A stretch of DNA of 64,000 bases from Apostichopus japonicus (Eukaryota > Echinodermata > Holothuroidea > Aspidochirotida > Stichopodidae): assembly GCF_037975245.1 (NCBI RefSeq), contig NC_092568.1, forward strand, positions 24,783,501 to 24,847,500, written 5' to 3'. Shown here one piece after another: positions 24,571 to 35,223 of the stretch (positions are counted from its first letter, which is position 1; every line of letters begins with the position of its first letter). The position numbers and the translations under genes are program-made. The notes under the pieces were generated by a model. That model was not told the DNA's origin. It did not search any database and worked only from the letters and a program-made list of their open reading frames with translations.

Positions 24571-26039
24571 TAAGTCAGTGCTGGATTCGACTTTTCTGGC
24601 AGGACGGGACATTTCAAGCACTCTATCACAGAAACTAAAATTCATCACAGGGCAAGTCTTTAATAGGGCAATACAAAGAAAAAATGATATGCCCGAAAGG
24701 ACTGGATCCAATTTTTCACTAAAAAATTCCTTTAACAATTTGCCACTTTTCAAAGTATCAAAACGAAGTCATTTTGTTTTTAAAATGCTCGATTGGTGAA
24801 AGAACTTGTACGGTTGGGTAAGTTTGATATTTTATTTTGTGCGGAACAAGCAGGGATCCGATGGGAGTTACTGTATGGTCAGATAGTGCAAAATATTCAC
24901 TGGTTTTAAAGTGGTATTACAGTTAAACATATTATGACGTGTGACTTTGAGTCGAGGTAAATAGTTCGGTCAGTGGTTGCTAGGCTTGTTCATGTATGAA
25001 ATACATATAACTCTGATCATGTGTAAAGTGTTATATTAACGGCTTTTCTAGTTGCAGAAGTCACGGTACTTGTTTCCAAAATTTTGTACTTTTCTGCATG
25101 GAAAATAAATTGGGTTTGTAATAACAACAATAATAATAATTAGATTTTCGAATGTTTTCTTGAATTTTAATGAATGTAATTGACAAACTAGCAGAAATAG
25201 TGATGTCATCATGACGATTGGCCTGCTACTGCTTTTTTTCGCCATTATTACATATATATTTAGATTCCGCGCCCCAAAACGCAAAAGAATAATGGCGCAC
25301 GGGTGTTGCAACGCATTACGCACCCTCACCCTCACCCCCTACTCCGTTTTGGAAATTCTGGTGCCGCCACTCTATGTCTTGCCACAATTTTATCAGGGGC
25401 AGTGACATATGTGACATTCCTTTGGTGGGGACACAGTGTTATTTCAAATCTTGCACTGAGCGTTCCGTACCACAAATTCCAGTATTTGAATGTTTCTCAA
25501 CAAAATGGCAATTTTGATTGCGCGGCTGTCTAGTTTATAGTTTCAATTCATGTGGGAGAACATTTAAGCTGGAAAACCTTGGATTTCGTCTGAAGGAAAA
25601 CTCCTCCTACACTTTAGCTGATTAGGTTTCGAACCCACGCATGGGTACCATGCACTTAGGTTCGACGAAAGGGGCGGGGAGGGGGTGCGCCAGTGGCATT
25701 TTTATACGACCAGAATTTAATATTCCAACGAAAACTCCAATTTTATAATAATATAATAATCCATACTCCTGGCTCAAACGTCATGGACGCTGAAACCACA
25801 CATTGAACAAACTGGGGCGGATCCAGGATTTCAAAAAGGAGGGTCTGTGGCCCTGAGGTCGTTGAAGCCGACTCCCTAGAGGGTGTGGGGGTACGAGGAA
25901 TGGTGCAGTCTGAATCATTTAGGCTTTAAATAACGATTGTTATAACACGATTGTGCTTAAATATTTTTTTTTTGGTAGAAGATTGGAAGCGTGTGGATGG
26001 GGGTGGGGATCGTAAACATTTCGACATAAAACAGTTGAA

Positions 26040-26330
26040 AATTTATGGTTGAACGCAACATTTATTAGATGAAACTGCAAAATGACGTGTCGAAATTTGG
26101 AGGTACAAAATACAACTTTTGACATAAAACATTCACATTTTCAGATCAAAGTTTGTGGTAAAACATCGAATTCTCGGCATAAAACCACGACATTTCGAAC
26201 TAAAACGTCGAAATATTATGAAGCAAACATCAACAATTTGAAACGAAACGTCGAAGTCTATAGATTAAATGAACGTCGAAATATCGAGATTAAACGTCAA
26301 ATTCTTTTGAAGTGAAACGTCGAGATTGCC
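26040..26330. repeat. Degenerate AACGTCGAAAT repeat, copy A
   Basis: Recurring (A)AACGTCGAA(A/G)T and ACATAAAAC phrases occur every 20-30 bases. The open frame through it (26082-26315) is identical in protein to the matching frame in copy B (31683-31916). That frame is a by-product of an A-rich repeat and does not look like a gene. Confidence 0.6.
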
Positions 26331-27609
26331 ACCGTAGCATTTACAAAAGTAAAATTCTTCGATGAAATGGTTCCACGGCTGGCTTTCAGCCCCTCATGTT
26401 TCGAAAGCTTATTCTATGTCAATGTCTTATATCAAGGAACCAGAATAACCCTTATTTTTTTGTATATATTTTTTTTATGAGCAGGAATGGCAAGCAGGAA
26501 ACGCTCAGTATGCAAATATCTTACAAACGAAACCGGTGGTGAATATGATGATAACAGAACGACAGAAATGGTATTTTTAGGTCTTACATTCATTTACCAT
26601 TGTGATTATTTCATAAAAAATAATGATCTGCTACAGCCATGGGCGACGATCCTGGGGGGGGGGGGGGGGTGGGTGGGGGATATATCCCAATGAAAATAGG
26701 TGGAGGGGATGTAATACACCATATCCCCCACCAAATGCCAGGGATAAGAATATTTTCATGCCTACATTTATGCATCATCGTGAATGTACGGCTCTTTTTT
26801 AGCTTCATTTCTCGCCTACCATAAACGCAGTGCGATCTTTTCAAATAAAGCGTCTTTATAAAGCAAGAATAGTTGCATTACTGTAGGCTTCATTGGCCGT
26901 TCACTCTGATCTTCTTATGGAAATAAACCCACTGGACATTGCCAAAGAATTTGTGTCTAATTGTCAAACACGCCGAGTCGTTTTTTGGACGAATGTAATG
27001 CTTATGATCAATAACGCCAATACACGTTTCACCTGGATGCCCTAGCAATCGGTACCTAGCGAGCAGTATGGATGCCAGGACAGAAGGGCGAAAGTGTTCG
27101 ACCCAACAGAATTTTATCGACTAACCTGGGATGTACTTTCAAAACAAGGTCCTTTTTACACTGAATGGTTTTCTCATATAATTATCTAATCATTAATTAA
27201 GTCCAATCGTGATCGCAGCTTAGCATGATGAGTAAACGCTTAAAACTTATAATATGGTATTTTGTCTTGCAATCTGACATGTAGCTGTAATGCAGAAATA
27301 ATTATTCTCAAACGTATGCTGTGGTCAGTGAAAAGTCGTATAGTGAATACCTAACATAGCATTACTATGCACCTAAGACACATTACACAGATATTTTCAA
27401 TAGGCAGGTTCAACCTCTGAACTCTATAGACCCCCAGGCGCAAAGCGAGATGTTTTCAGGCAGGCGGGTCAAAATCCTACTTCCAGGACTGTCATTTAAT
27501 GTCCCCATCCAACAAACGTGAGTACAGCTGTCCACTTGCAGAGATTGCAAACACTTTCCTCTCCTGGCAAATGGCAACGGAACCCGGGAATGGAGACTTA
27601 GCCTCTCCT

Positions 27610-27979
27610 CAGTGGCGTAGGAAGGTACTTTTGAGTGGGGGGGGGGCTGAAGACTGATGGCCGGCCTGGGGGAGGGGTCTAAGGGGAGGGGGTGTCCCCC
27701 TCCCCTTTGGAATTTTTTTCATTTCCAGGTAGCCTCAGATGCAATTTGGTGCAATATAGCACACTTCAACACCCACTCCCTTTTGTAAACTTAATTTTGT
27801 ATTTTCACCAGGCCTTAGATGCAATTTGATGCTCCAAATGAGATTTTTTTTCTCATTTGGAAATGAAAAAGGGGTTTTCTGACTTGCGAAGCGGGGGGGG
27901 GGGCGGAATGATACTTCCGCCCCTCCACATTTTTCACTGGGGGGCTGGCGCCCCCAGCCCCCCGGTTCCTACGCCCTTG
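27610..27979. mobile_element. CAGTGGCGTAGGAAGG-ended MITE, copy 1
   Basis: Ends are CAGTGGCGTAGGAAGG and CCTACGCCCTTG. The exact 8-bp duplication cctctcct lies at 27602-27609 and 27980-27987. It is 370 bp long and carries the C/G-rich module. It split a tRNA-derived SINE. It is close kin of 30022-30414. Confidence 0.88.
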
Positions 27980-28044
27980 CCTCTCCTATATTAATTTATT
28001 AGTTTTCATAGAGAAAGGAGTGGAGGGAAGTTTTGGTATCAGAT

Positions 28045-28119
28045 GTTGATACCGAAGTTTGAACCAGGGACCTCCAATTGTCACCGCAGGCGAGCACTCT
28101 ACCATCGTACTGCCCGGCC
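28045..28119 (-). repeat. tRNA-like head of a SINE
   Basis: Read on the minus strand it starts GGCCGGGCAGTACGATGG, with an A-box-like segment (TGGTAGAGTGCTCGCCT) and a B-box-like segment (GGTTCAAACTTC) at tRNA spacing. Its sequence tail runs on toward 27988 and resumes beyond the MITE at 27610-27979 (to about 27530). Paired acceptor-stem ends are not convincing, so I call a tRNA-derived SINE or tRNA pseudogene rather than a functional tRNA. Confidence 0.5.
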
Positions 28120-29341
28120 AAGTTAGCCTACATTTGCTAGGTCGTCGCGTTATTCCCTAAGTTCAACTCATCAGGTTTTCCCTAGCTAAAAAGCAAACGG
28201 AATGTAACTATGTGTAAATGTGTATTGCATGTGTATAGGCCTATAATAGCCTTGCATGAGGCTATTTCCTTCATCGAATAATATAAAAGAGCTCTCGAAC
28301 ATTCTAACGTAGCGCCTGAAACAAGATTGACAGTGGCAATTTTCCCAAAATAACACCCAGGAATTGAAAAAAAGTATTTTGGATCCTGATTATGAGATTT
28401 TTCGGGCATGATATCCACTATTTTAAAGTTGGGTATATGCCGCTTGAAAACCTCGGGAAGTGCCGTTTCCGGCCATCTAGAGGGTTTGTAAATCCCAAAA
28501 TTTTCTTGTACGCTTCGCGCCAACCTATGGTGGCGCTACGCTTAGATAGTCAACAAGGTCATATCCCCCACCCCCCCCCCACTCGGAAGTACGGATCGCC
28601 GCCCATGGCTACAGCTTGTGTTTTCCTTTACGTATTCAGAACCCGCATCCCGCTTATATTATGTATTAAATTATATGTGCAGGTTAACTTGATTAGCGTT
28701 GTAAAATTGAATTACCACATATAATTAATTAATTAATCACGACACGATATTTGATATGTTTATGACTGCCGCCTTTTTCCATAGATGACCACTGATACCC
28801 ACAGAAACGAAAACTGCGTCATAACTATATTTTATTTTCGTTTTATATGCATGCTCTTTCTGTTGCAATGTAATTTCTTTCCTTTGGTAAAATTTGAGTA
28901 AAAATAATTACCCCCTTCCCACTCACAATACTATTTGGTTTATCAATTTACCAAAATTTCATACACCCTTCGCCAGGACGACATGGTATCTTAGCCGACC
29001 ACCCCCCTGCCCCACCCCACCCCTTTACCAATGACAAAATGATCCAGGTATGATAAAGTTATTATACTATTGCGAATAGTGTCGAGCACTCACAACGTGT
29101 AAATTACATAATAGGCAATTATTGCACACAAACTAACAATGTATGGAATCACACATGGCATTATATGAAAACAGTGGAAATGGTTAACGAATAGCGTAAG
29201 TACTAACAGCTACTTCTCAAGGTAATCTGACTCTAGTGAAACCAAATTACTTGTTTACTCAACGAGACGTTGTTACAAAAAATTTTAAATATGCTTAGCG
29301 TAAGTCATGATCCGGAAAGTATAGCTGAGACTGATGTTGTT

Positions 29342-29990
29342 TTAGGTGATTGTTGTTATACGTGACTTTTTGCAAGGCAAATGTAGGTTTCTCGACTCGG
29401 GACATTGTATCTTACGCCTCCACTTGGTTAATACCAATTTGAATCCTTCCCTAAACTGACGATTGAAACGCGCATAAATAAAAGGATTTAACGCTGAGTT
29501 GACCAAAGAGATATATTCGCAACAAGTTTGTACGACTATCAGTGATCCCGACGTGTAATCAATGTTATTCTCATAGAAAATTTTGAAACTTGTTGGTAAC
29601 CAGCAAATCCCAAATGCACCAACAACAATCGCCATGGTGATTAGGCCACGCATGCGTGCTTGAGCTTCCCTAAGAGCGTGGACTTGATTGGTCAGTTTAC
29701 GACGTTTCTTAATTTGCAAGAATGCGATACGCAACATGAACGAATAGAGCGTCATCAATGCAAGGAAGTATCCTGGAATGAAACAGGCTACCATAATCAA
29801 AGTTAGATCGAGCCCGCTGTTATAGGCATCGCTGGAATTGCATACCCACACGTCTTCTCCTGATGTCGGTATGTACAACGGGAGCAACGCGAAACCAACG
29901 TTATAGATCCAGATGATAGCGATGAGCAGAGTCATCTTACGTGATGTCACCAGATATGGATATCTGAGGGGATATATCAACGACAGACAT
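29342..29990 (-). CDS. Class A GPCR, duplicated 3' exon 2A (TM4-TM7 and tail)
   Basis: The exon opens after a CAG acceptor with the bases that complete the Arg of the DR(C) motif, then CLSLIYPLRYPYLVTSRK, and ends at a stop (29342-29344). TM4 to TM7 follow in order, including the class A marks CWLP in TM6 and NPFIY in TM7, then the FNRQFREGF helix-8 region. It is collinear with exon 2B, about 95% identical at the DNA level by eye, with 19 amino acid differences and no frameshift or stop. It has no first exon of its own: the only TM1-3 exon is at 42307-42716. It is either an alternative terminal exon of that gene or a duplicate on its way to becoming a pseudogene. A rhodopsin-family ligand cannot be named. 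Confidence 0.8.
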
Positions 29991-30021
29991 CTGAAAATGA
30001 CACAGAAACAATAATTGTCAA

Positions 30022-30414
30022 CAGTGGCGTAGGAAGGTACTTTTGAGTGGGGGGGCTGAAGACTTATGGCCGGCCTGGGGGAGGGCTCTAAGGGGAGGGG
30101 GTGTCCCCCTCCCCTTTGGAATTTTTTTGGAATTTCCAGGTGGCCTCAGATGCAATTTGGTGCAATATAGCACACTTCAACCCACCCACCCCATTTTTTA
30201 TATAATTTTGCATTTTCACCTGGCCTTAGATGCAATTTGGTGCTCCAAATGAGATTTTTTTCTCATTTGGAAATGAAAAAGGGGTTTTCTGACTTGCGAA
30301 GCGGGGGGGGGGGGGCGGAATGATACTTCCGCCCCTCCATATTTTTCACTGCGGGGGGGGGGGGGGGGCTGGCGCCCCCCAGCCCCCCCCCCCCCTCCGG
30401 TTCATACGCCCTTG
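30022..30414. mobile_element. CAGTGGCGTAGGAAGG-ended MITE, copy 2
   Basis: Ends are CAGTGGCGTAGGAAGG and CATACGCCCTTG. The exact 8-bp duplication attgtcaa lies at 30014-30021 and 30415-30422. It sits about 30 bases upstream of the acceptor of GPCR exon 2A on the minus strand. The equivalent place in copy B is uninterrupted, so it postdates the duplication. Confidence 0.9.
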
Positions 30415-30940
30415 ATTGTCAATGGATGTCTCGATATCTATATTTGTTGCTAGAGTGCGCTGTGTATCTCGTTTAAGATTCTGAATAATTTCTTTTTGTG
30501 CATGTTGTTATTATACTTTGCCGGTGCGACGGGAAGTGATTTTGTTTATGGTTGTTGCAGGTCTGCACTATAAGTATAGGCCAGATATATTTAGTAAGTT
30601 ATATAATGAATCAGTCCGAAATTTCCACTAATATTGATATTCGAGTCTTTTAAGTTTTTTCTTCTCCTTGTAACTAATTCTAATTTCATTTCCAAATAGT
30701 TCATGAAAGAAAACATTATCTCTTTCTCTTAAGTTGACTTAAATATGCCATCTACAATAAAACCAACGGAATTTCCTTGTAACCAATGAAATGAGGAAGA
30801 AGAACTCGTTTTTTAAACCACGCTGACCATTAACGGAATCTTGAGGTTTCAAGTCCGTTTTACCATGGAGTTATTAATATGGAGATATTAACATGGTGTT
30901 ATTAACATGTAGCTATTAACGAAACGTTAATATCTCCATG

Positions 30941-31310
30941 CAGTGGACGAGCGTCCATACAGTCAGGGGGGCGGATCCCCCCCCCCCCCCCCTGACGGAC
31001 TCAAATGGACTGCTGGCGCCCTTTTCAGCTTTTTACCACTTTTTACTTATTCGCGATTATTTAATTTTTTATTGCGCTCTCATCTACCTATTGACATTTG
31101 TCACATTTTTGACACCTATATATTTTTCGTTTATCTGCAAATTAGCCATGCAGGAAAGGGTCATTTCCGGCGATCTAGGAAGTATCTTAACTCAAAAAAA
31201 TTTTGTACGCTCCGCGCCAAGCTGTGGTGGCGCTCCGCTTTTAGATAGTGTCGAAAGCGCCCCTACAGACCATTCTCGCCCCCCCCCCTTGACCAATACC
31301 CCTAGCTCCG
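30941..31310. mobile_element. 370-bp CAGTGG-ended MITE, truncated by the duplication junction
   Basis: The left flank tctccatg (30933-30940) and body match the element at 34846-35215, but the terminal CCACTG is missing because copy B begins at 31314. It contains the hairpin core at 31151-31249. Confidence 0.85.
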
Positions 31311-31639
31311 GGTAGAATTTAATATTCCAACGAAAACTCCAATTTTATAATAATATAATAATCCATACTCCTGGCTCAAACGTCATGGACGCTGAAACCA
31401 CACGTTGAACAAACTGGGGCGGATCCAGGATTTCAAAAAGGAGGGTCTGTGGCCCTGAGGTCGTTGAAGCCGACTCCCTATGGGTGTGGGGGTACGAGGA
31501 ATGGTGCAGTCTGAAACATTTAGGCTTTAAATAACGATTGTTATAACACGATTGTGCTTAACTATTTTCTTTTGGGGTAGAAGATTGAAAGCGTGTGGAT
31601 GGGGTGGGGATCGTAAACATTTCGACATAAAACAGTTGA

Positions 31640-31930
31640 AAATTTATGGTTGAACGCAACATTTATTAGATGAAACTGCAAAATGACGTGTCGAAATTTT
31701 GAGGTACAAAATACAACTTTTGACATAAAACATTCACATTTTCAGATCAAAGTTTGTGGTAAAACATCGAATTCTCGGCATAAAACCACGACATTTCGAA
31801 CTAAAACGTCGAAATATTATGAAGCAAACATCAACAATTTGAAACGAAACGTCGAAGTCTATAGATTAAATGAACGTCGAAATATCGAGATTAAACGTCA
31901 AATTCTTTTGAAATGAAACGTCGAGATTGC
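31640..31930. repeat. Degenerate AACGTCGAAAT repeat, copy B
   Basis: This is the duplicate of 26040-26330 with only scattered base changes, carried by the segmental duplication. Confidence 0.6.
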
Positions 31931-33658
31931 CACCGTAGCATTTACAGAAGTAAAATTCTTCGATGAAATGGTTCCACGGCCGGCTTTCAGCCCCTCACGT
32001 TTTGAAAGCTTATTCTATGTCAATGTCTTATATCAAGGAACCAGAATAACCTTTATTTTTTCTTCTTCTTTATTTTTGAGCGGGAATGGCAAGCAGTAAA
32101 CGCTCAGTGTGCAAATATCTTACATACAAACGAAACCGGAGGTGAATATAATGATAACAGAACGACAGAAATTGTATTTTTAGGCCCTACATTCATTTAC
32201 CATTATGATTACTTTATAATCGTACTTCATTGTACATTTACTCATGCAGTACCAATGCCTTCCCGGCCTACCATCATTCTATACCCGACATTATGGGTGA
32301 ATCATCACCTTCGCGTTACATCGTGTCCCCCCCCCCCCAATAACTCACGGTTCCCCAAAACACCATAATTTCCCTAACAACCCGCAATATTTTCCCGACG
32401 ACCGTCGCGTTGGCTCGAAGGGGAAAAATTGTTTTTTAAGGAGTGCTACACAATCTACGAACCTCCAAGTACCATCCCGATAATCCGGGCATCATTTCTA
32501 CCCGACACTGCCTGGATGAGACATTGCCCTTGTTAGAAAGGTGGTTACCCCAACATACATTAAACCAACGTTAAAATCATGATCTGCTACAGCTTGTGTT
32601 TTCCTTTACGTATTCAGAACCCGCGTCCCGCTTATATTATGTATTAAATTATATGTGCAGGTTAACTTGATTAGCGTTGTAAAATTGAATTACCACATAT
32701 AATTAATTAATTAATCACGACACGATATTTGATATGTTTATGACGGCCGCCTGTTTCCATAGATGACCACTGATACCCACAGAAACGAACACTGCGTCAT
32801 AACTATATTTTATTTTCGTTTTATATGCATGCTCTTTCTGTTGCAATGTAATTTCTTTCCTTTGGTAAAATTTAAGTAAAAATAATTTACTTTACTTAAA
32901 AATAAAATACTTAAAATAATACTTAAAATTAATACTTAAAAATAATTTACTTACTATTTTTTTTTTACTTCATGTTGTTTGTTTGTCAATTTCGATACGT
33001 CGTCATTATTTGATTACTTCGGCCACTGTGCTTAGTATGCGATCCGCGGGCCGTACAGTTAGTCTTACACTATCACTCGCCTTTCCATAAACATTTGTAC
33101 AGGCCTACATCGTTTATCTATCACCGTACCGCACGGTTGTCAAATCAACGTGAGAATGGTAGGCTATACAATTAAAATCGGAGGGGGGGGGGGGTTGGGG
33201 TCCTCCAGAATAAAATCAAGAGCGATCGACCCACCCTCCCCCCTTCCCACTCACAATACTATTTGGTTTATCAATTTACCAAAATTTCATACACTCCTTC
33301 GCCAAGACGACATGGTATCTTAGCCGACCACCCCCTGCCCCAACCCACCCCTTTACCCATAACAAAATGATCCAGGTATGATAAAGTTATACTATAGCGA
33401 AATAGCGTTGAGCACTCACAACGTGTAATTACATAATAGGCAACTATTGCACACAAACTAACAATGTATGGAATCACACTTGGCATTATACGAAAACAGT
33501 GGAAATGGTTAATAATAGCGTAACAGAGACTTCTCAATGTAATCTGACTCAAATGAAACCAAATTACTTGTTTACTCAACGAGACGTTGTTACAACAAAT
33601 TTTAAATATGCTTAGCGCGAGTCATGATCCGGAAAGTATAGCTGAGACTGATGTTGTT

Positions 33659-34307
33659 TTAGGTGATTGTTGTTATACGTGACTTTTTGCTAGTCAGTTG
33701 TAGGTTTTTCGACTCGGGCCTTTGTATCCTACACCTCCACTTGGTTAATACCAATTTGAATCCTTCCCTAAACTGACGATTGAAACGCGCATAAATAAAA
33801 GGGTTTAACGCTGAGTTGACCAAAGAGATATATTCGCAACAAGTTTGTACGACTATCAGTGATCCCGACGTGTACTCAATGTAATTCTCATAGAAAATTT
33901 TGAAACTTGTTGGTAACCAGCAAATCCCAAATGCACCAACAACAATCGCCATGGTGATTAGGCCACGCATGCGTGCTTGAGCTTCCCTAAGAGCGTGGAC
34001 CTGATTGGTCAGTTTACGACGTTTCTTAATTTGCAAGAATGCGATACGCAACATGCACGAATAGAGTGTCATCATAGCAAGGAAGTATCCTGGTATGAAA
34101 CAGGCTACTATTATCAACGTTAGATCGACCCCGCTGTTATAGGCATCGCTTGAACTGCATACCCACACGTCTTCTTCAGATGTCGGTATGTACAACGGGA
34201 GCAACGCGAAACCAACGTTATAGATCCAGATGAGAGCGATGAGCAGAATCATCTTACGTGATGTCACCAGATATGGATATCTGAGTGGAAACATCAACGA
34301 CAGACAT
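33659..34307 (-). CDS. Class A GPCR, duplicated 3' exon 2B (TM4-TM7 and tail)
   Basis: This is the 3' exon nearer to the shared first exon (42307-42716). The acceptor (TTTTTCAG) joins in phase: AG from exon 1 plus A gives the Arg codon of DR, followed by CLSLMFPLRYPYLVTSRK. It encodes TM4, a second extracellular loop with DVWVC (a Cys that could pair with the TM3 Cys), TM5, a long basic third loop (KKRRKL), TM6 with CWLP, TM7 with NPFIY, and FNRQFREGF in helix 8. It stops at 33659-33661. With exon 1 it gives about 353 residues, a normal class A length. Broad resemblance is to amine- or adenosine-like receptors; the ligand is unknown. AATAAA on the minus strand at 32809-32814 is a candidate poly(A) signal. 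Confidence 0.87.
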
Positions 34308-34845
34308 CTGAAAAAGAAACAATAATTGTCAATGGATGTCTCGATATCTATATTTGTTGCTAGAGTGCGCTGTGTGTCTCGTTTAAGATTCTGAATAATT
34401 TCTTTTGTGCATGTTGTTACTATACTTTGCCGGTGCGACGGGCAGAGATTTTGTTTATGGTTGTTGCAGGTCTGCACTATCAGTATAGGCCAGATATATT
34501 TAGTAAGTTATATAATGAATCAGTCCTAAATTTCCACTAATGATGATATATTCGAGTCTTCAAGTTTTTTCTTCTCCTTGTAACTAATTCTAATTTCATT
34601 TCCAAATAGTTCATGAAAGAAACATTATCTCTTTCTCTTAAGTTGACTTAAATATGCCATCTACAATAAAACCAACGGAATTTCCTTGTAACCAATGAAA
34701 TGAAGCAGAAGAATTCGTGTAACCGCGCTGACCATTAACGGAATCTTGAGGTTCCAAGTCCGTTGTACCATGGAGTTATTAATATGGAGCTATTAACATG
34801 GTGTTATTAACATGTAGCTATTAACGAAACGTTAATATCTCCATG

Positions 34846-35215
34846 CAGTGGACGAGCGTCCATACAGTCAGGGGGCGGATCCCCCCCCCCCCCCTGACGG
34901 ACTCAAATGGACTGCTGGCGCCCTTTTCAGCTTTTTACCACTTTTTACTTCTTCGCGATTATTTAATTTTTTATTGCGCTCTCATCTACCTATTGACATT
35001 TGTCACTTTTTTGACACCTATTTATTTTTCGTTTATCTGCAAATTAGCCAGGAAAGGGTCATTTCCGGCGATCTAGCAAGTATCTTTACTCAAAAAATGT
35101 CTGTACGCTCCGCGCCAACCTGTGGTGGCGCTCCGCTTTTAGATAGTGTCGAAAGCGCCCCTACAGACCATTCTCGCCCCCCCCCCCTTGACCAATACCC
35201 CTAGCTCCGCCACTG
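34846..35215. mobile_element. 370-bp CAGTGG-ended MITE, complete copy in copy B
   Basis: Ends are CAGTGGACGAGCGTCC and TAGCTCCGCCACTG. The exact 8-bp duplication tctccatg lies at 34838-34845 and 35216-35223. It contains the shared hairpin core at 35050-35147. The truncated sister at 30941-31310 has the same left duplication. It was present before the segmental duplication. Confidence 0.88.
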
Positions 35216-35223
35216 TCTCCATG

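Larger units (their letters stand above)
26638..28607. mobile_element. 1970-bp CATGGGCG-ended element inserted in copy A
   Basis: Ends are CATGGGCGACGATCC and GGATCGCCGCCCATG. The exact 8-bp target duplication gctacagc lies at 26630-26637 and 28608-28615. The same site in copy B is empty. It is the longest member of the family also seen at 3485-4339 and 43373-44000. It contains the shared hairpin core (28453-28550), a tRNA-derived SINE and a further insertion at 27610-27979. No transposase is recognisable. Confidence 0.88.
25712..31310. repeat. Tandem segmental duplication, copy A (with 3' exon 2A)
   Basis: This copy is collinear with copy B at 31314-35209. It holds the AACGTCGAAAT-rich degenerate repeat (26040-26330), the downstream GPCR 3' exon, and at its end a 370-bp element cut off by the junction at 31310. 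A hAT-like end (TGGGGCGGATCCAGGATT, near 25813) is shared with copy B. Copy A is longer because of insertions at 26638-28607 and 30022-30414; it also lacks two segments of about 340 bp present in B. The junction reads agctccg, three extra bases (ggt), then agaatttaat. Confidence 0.85.
31314..35209. repeat. Tandem segmental duplication, copy B (with 3' exon 2B)
   Basis: This is the second copy, about 3.9 kb. It preserves uninterrupted target sites for both insertions found in copy A: ctgctacagcttgtg near 32585 and aataattgtcaatgg near 34320. It carries extra segments at about 32195-32575 and 32887-33235. Its terminal 370-bp element is complete, unlike the one in copy A, so the right-hand boundary of the ancestral segment is here. 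Confidence 0.85.

Noticed and set aside
25625-25675. B-box-like GGGTTCGAAACC on the minus strand
   Set aside because: No A box or stems nearby.
26082-26315. Open frame of 77 codons with an identical protein in both duplication copies (also 31683-31916)
   Set aside because: Identity is explained by the recent segmental duplication; the sequence is a degenerate A-rich repeat with no domain and no splice context.
29342-29990. Calling exon 2A a separate complete GPCR gene
   Set aside because: It lacks TM1-3 and opens at a splice acceptor mid-codon; the ATG in its frame is within TM4-side sequence. It is an exon, not a full gene.
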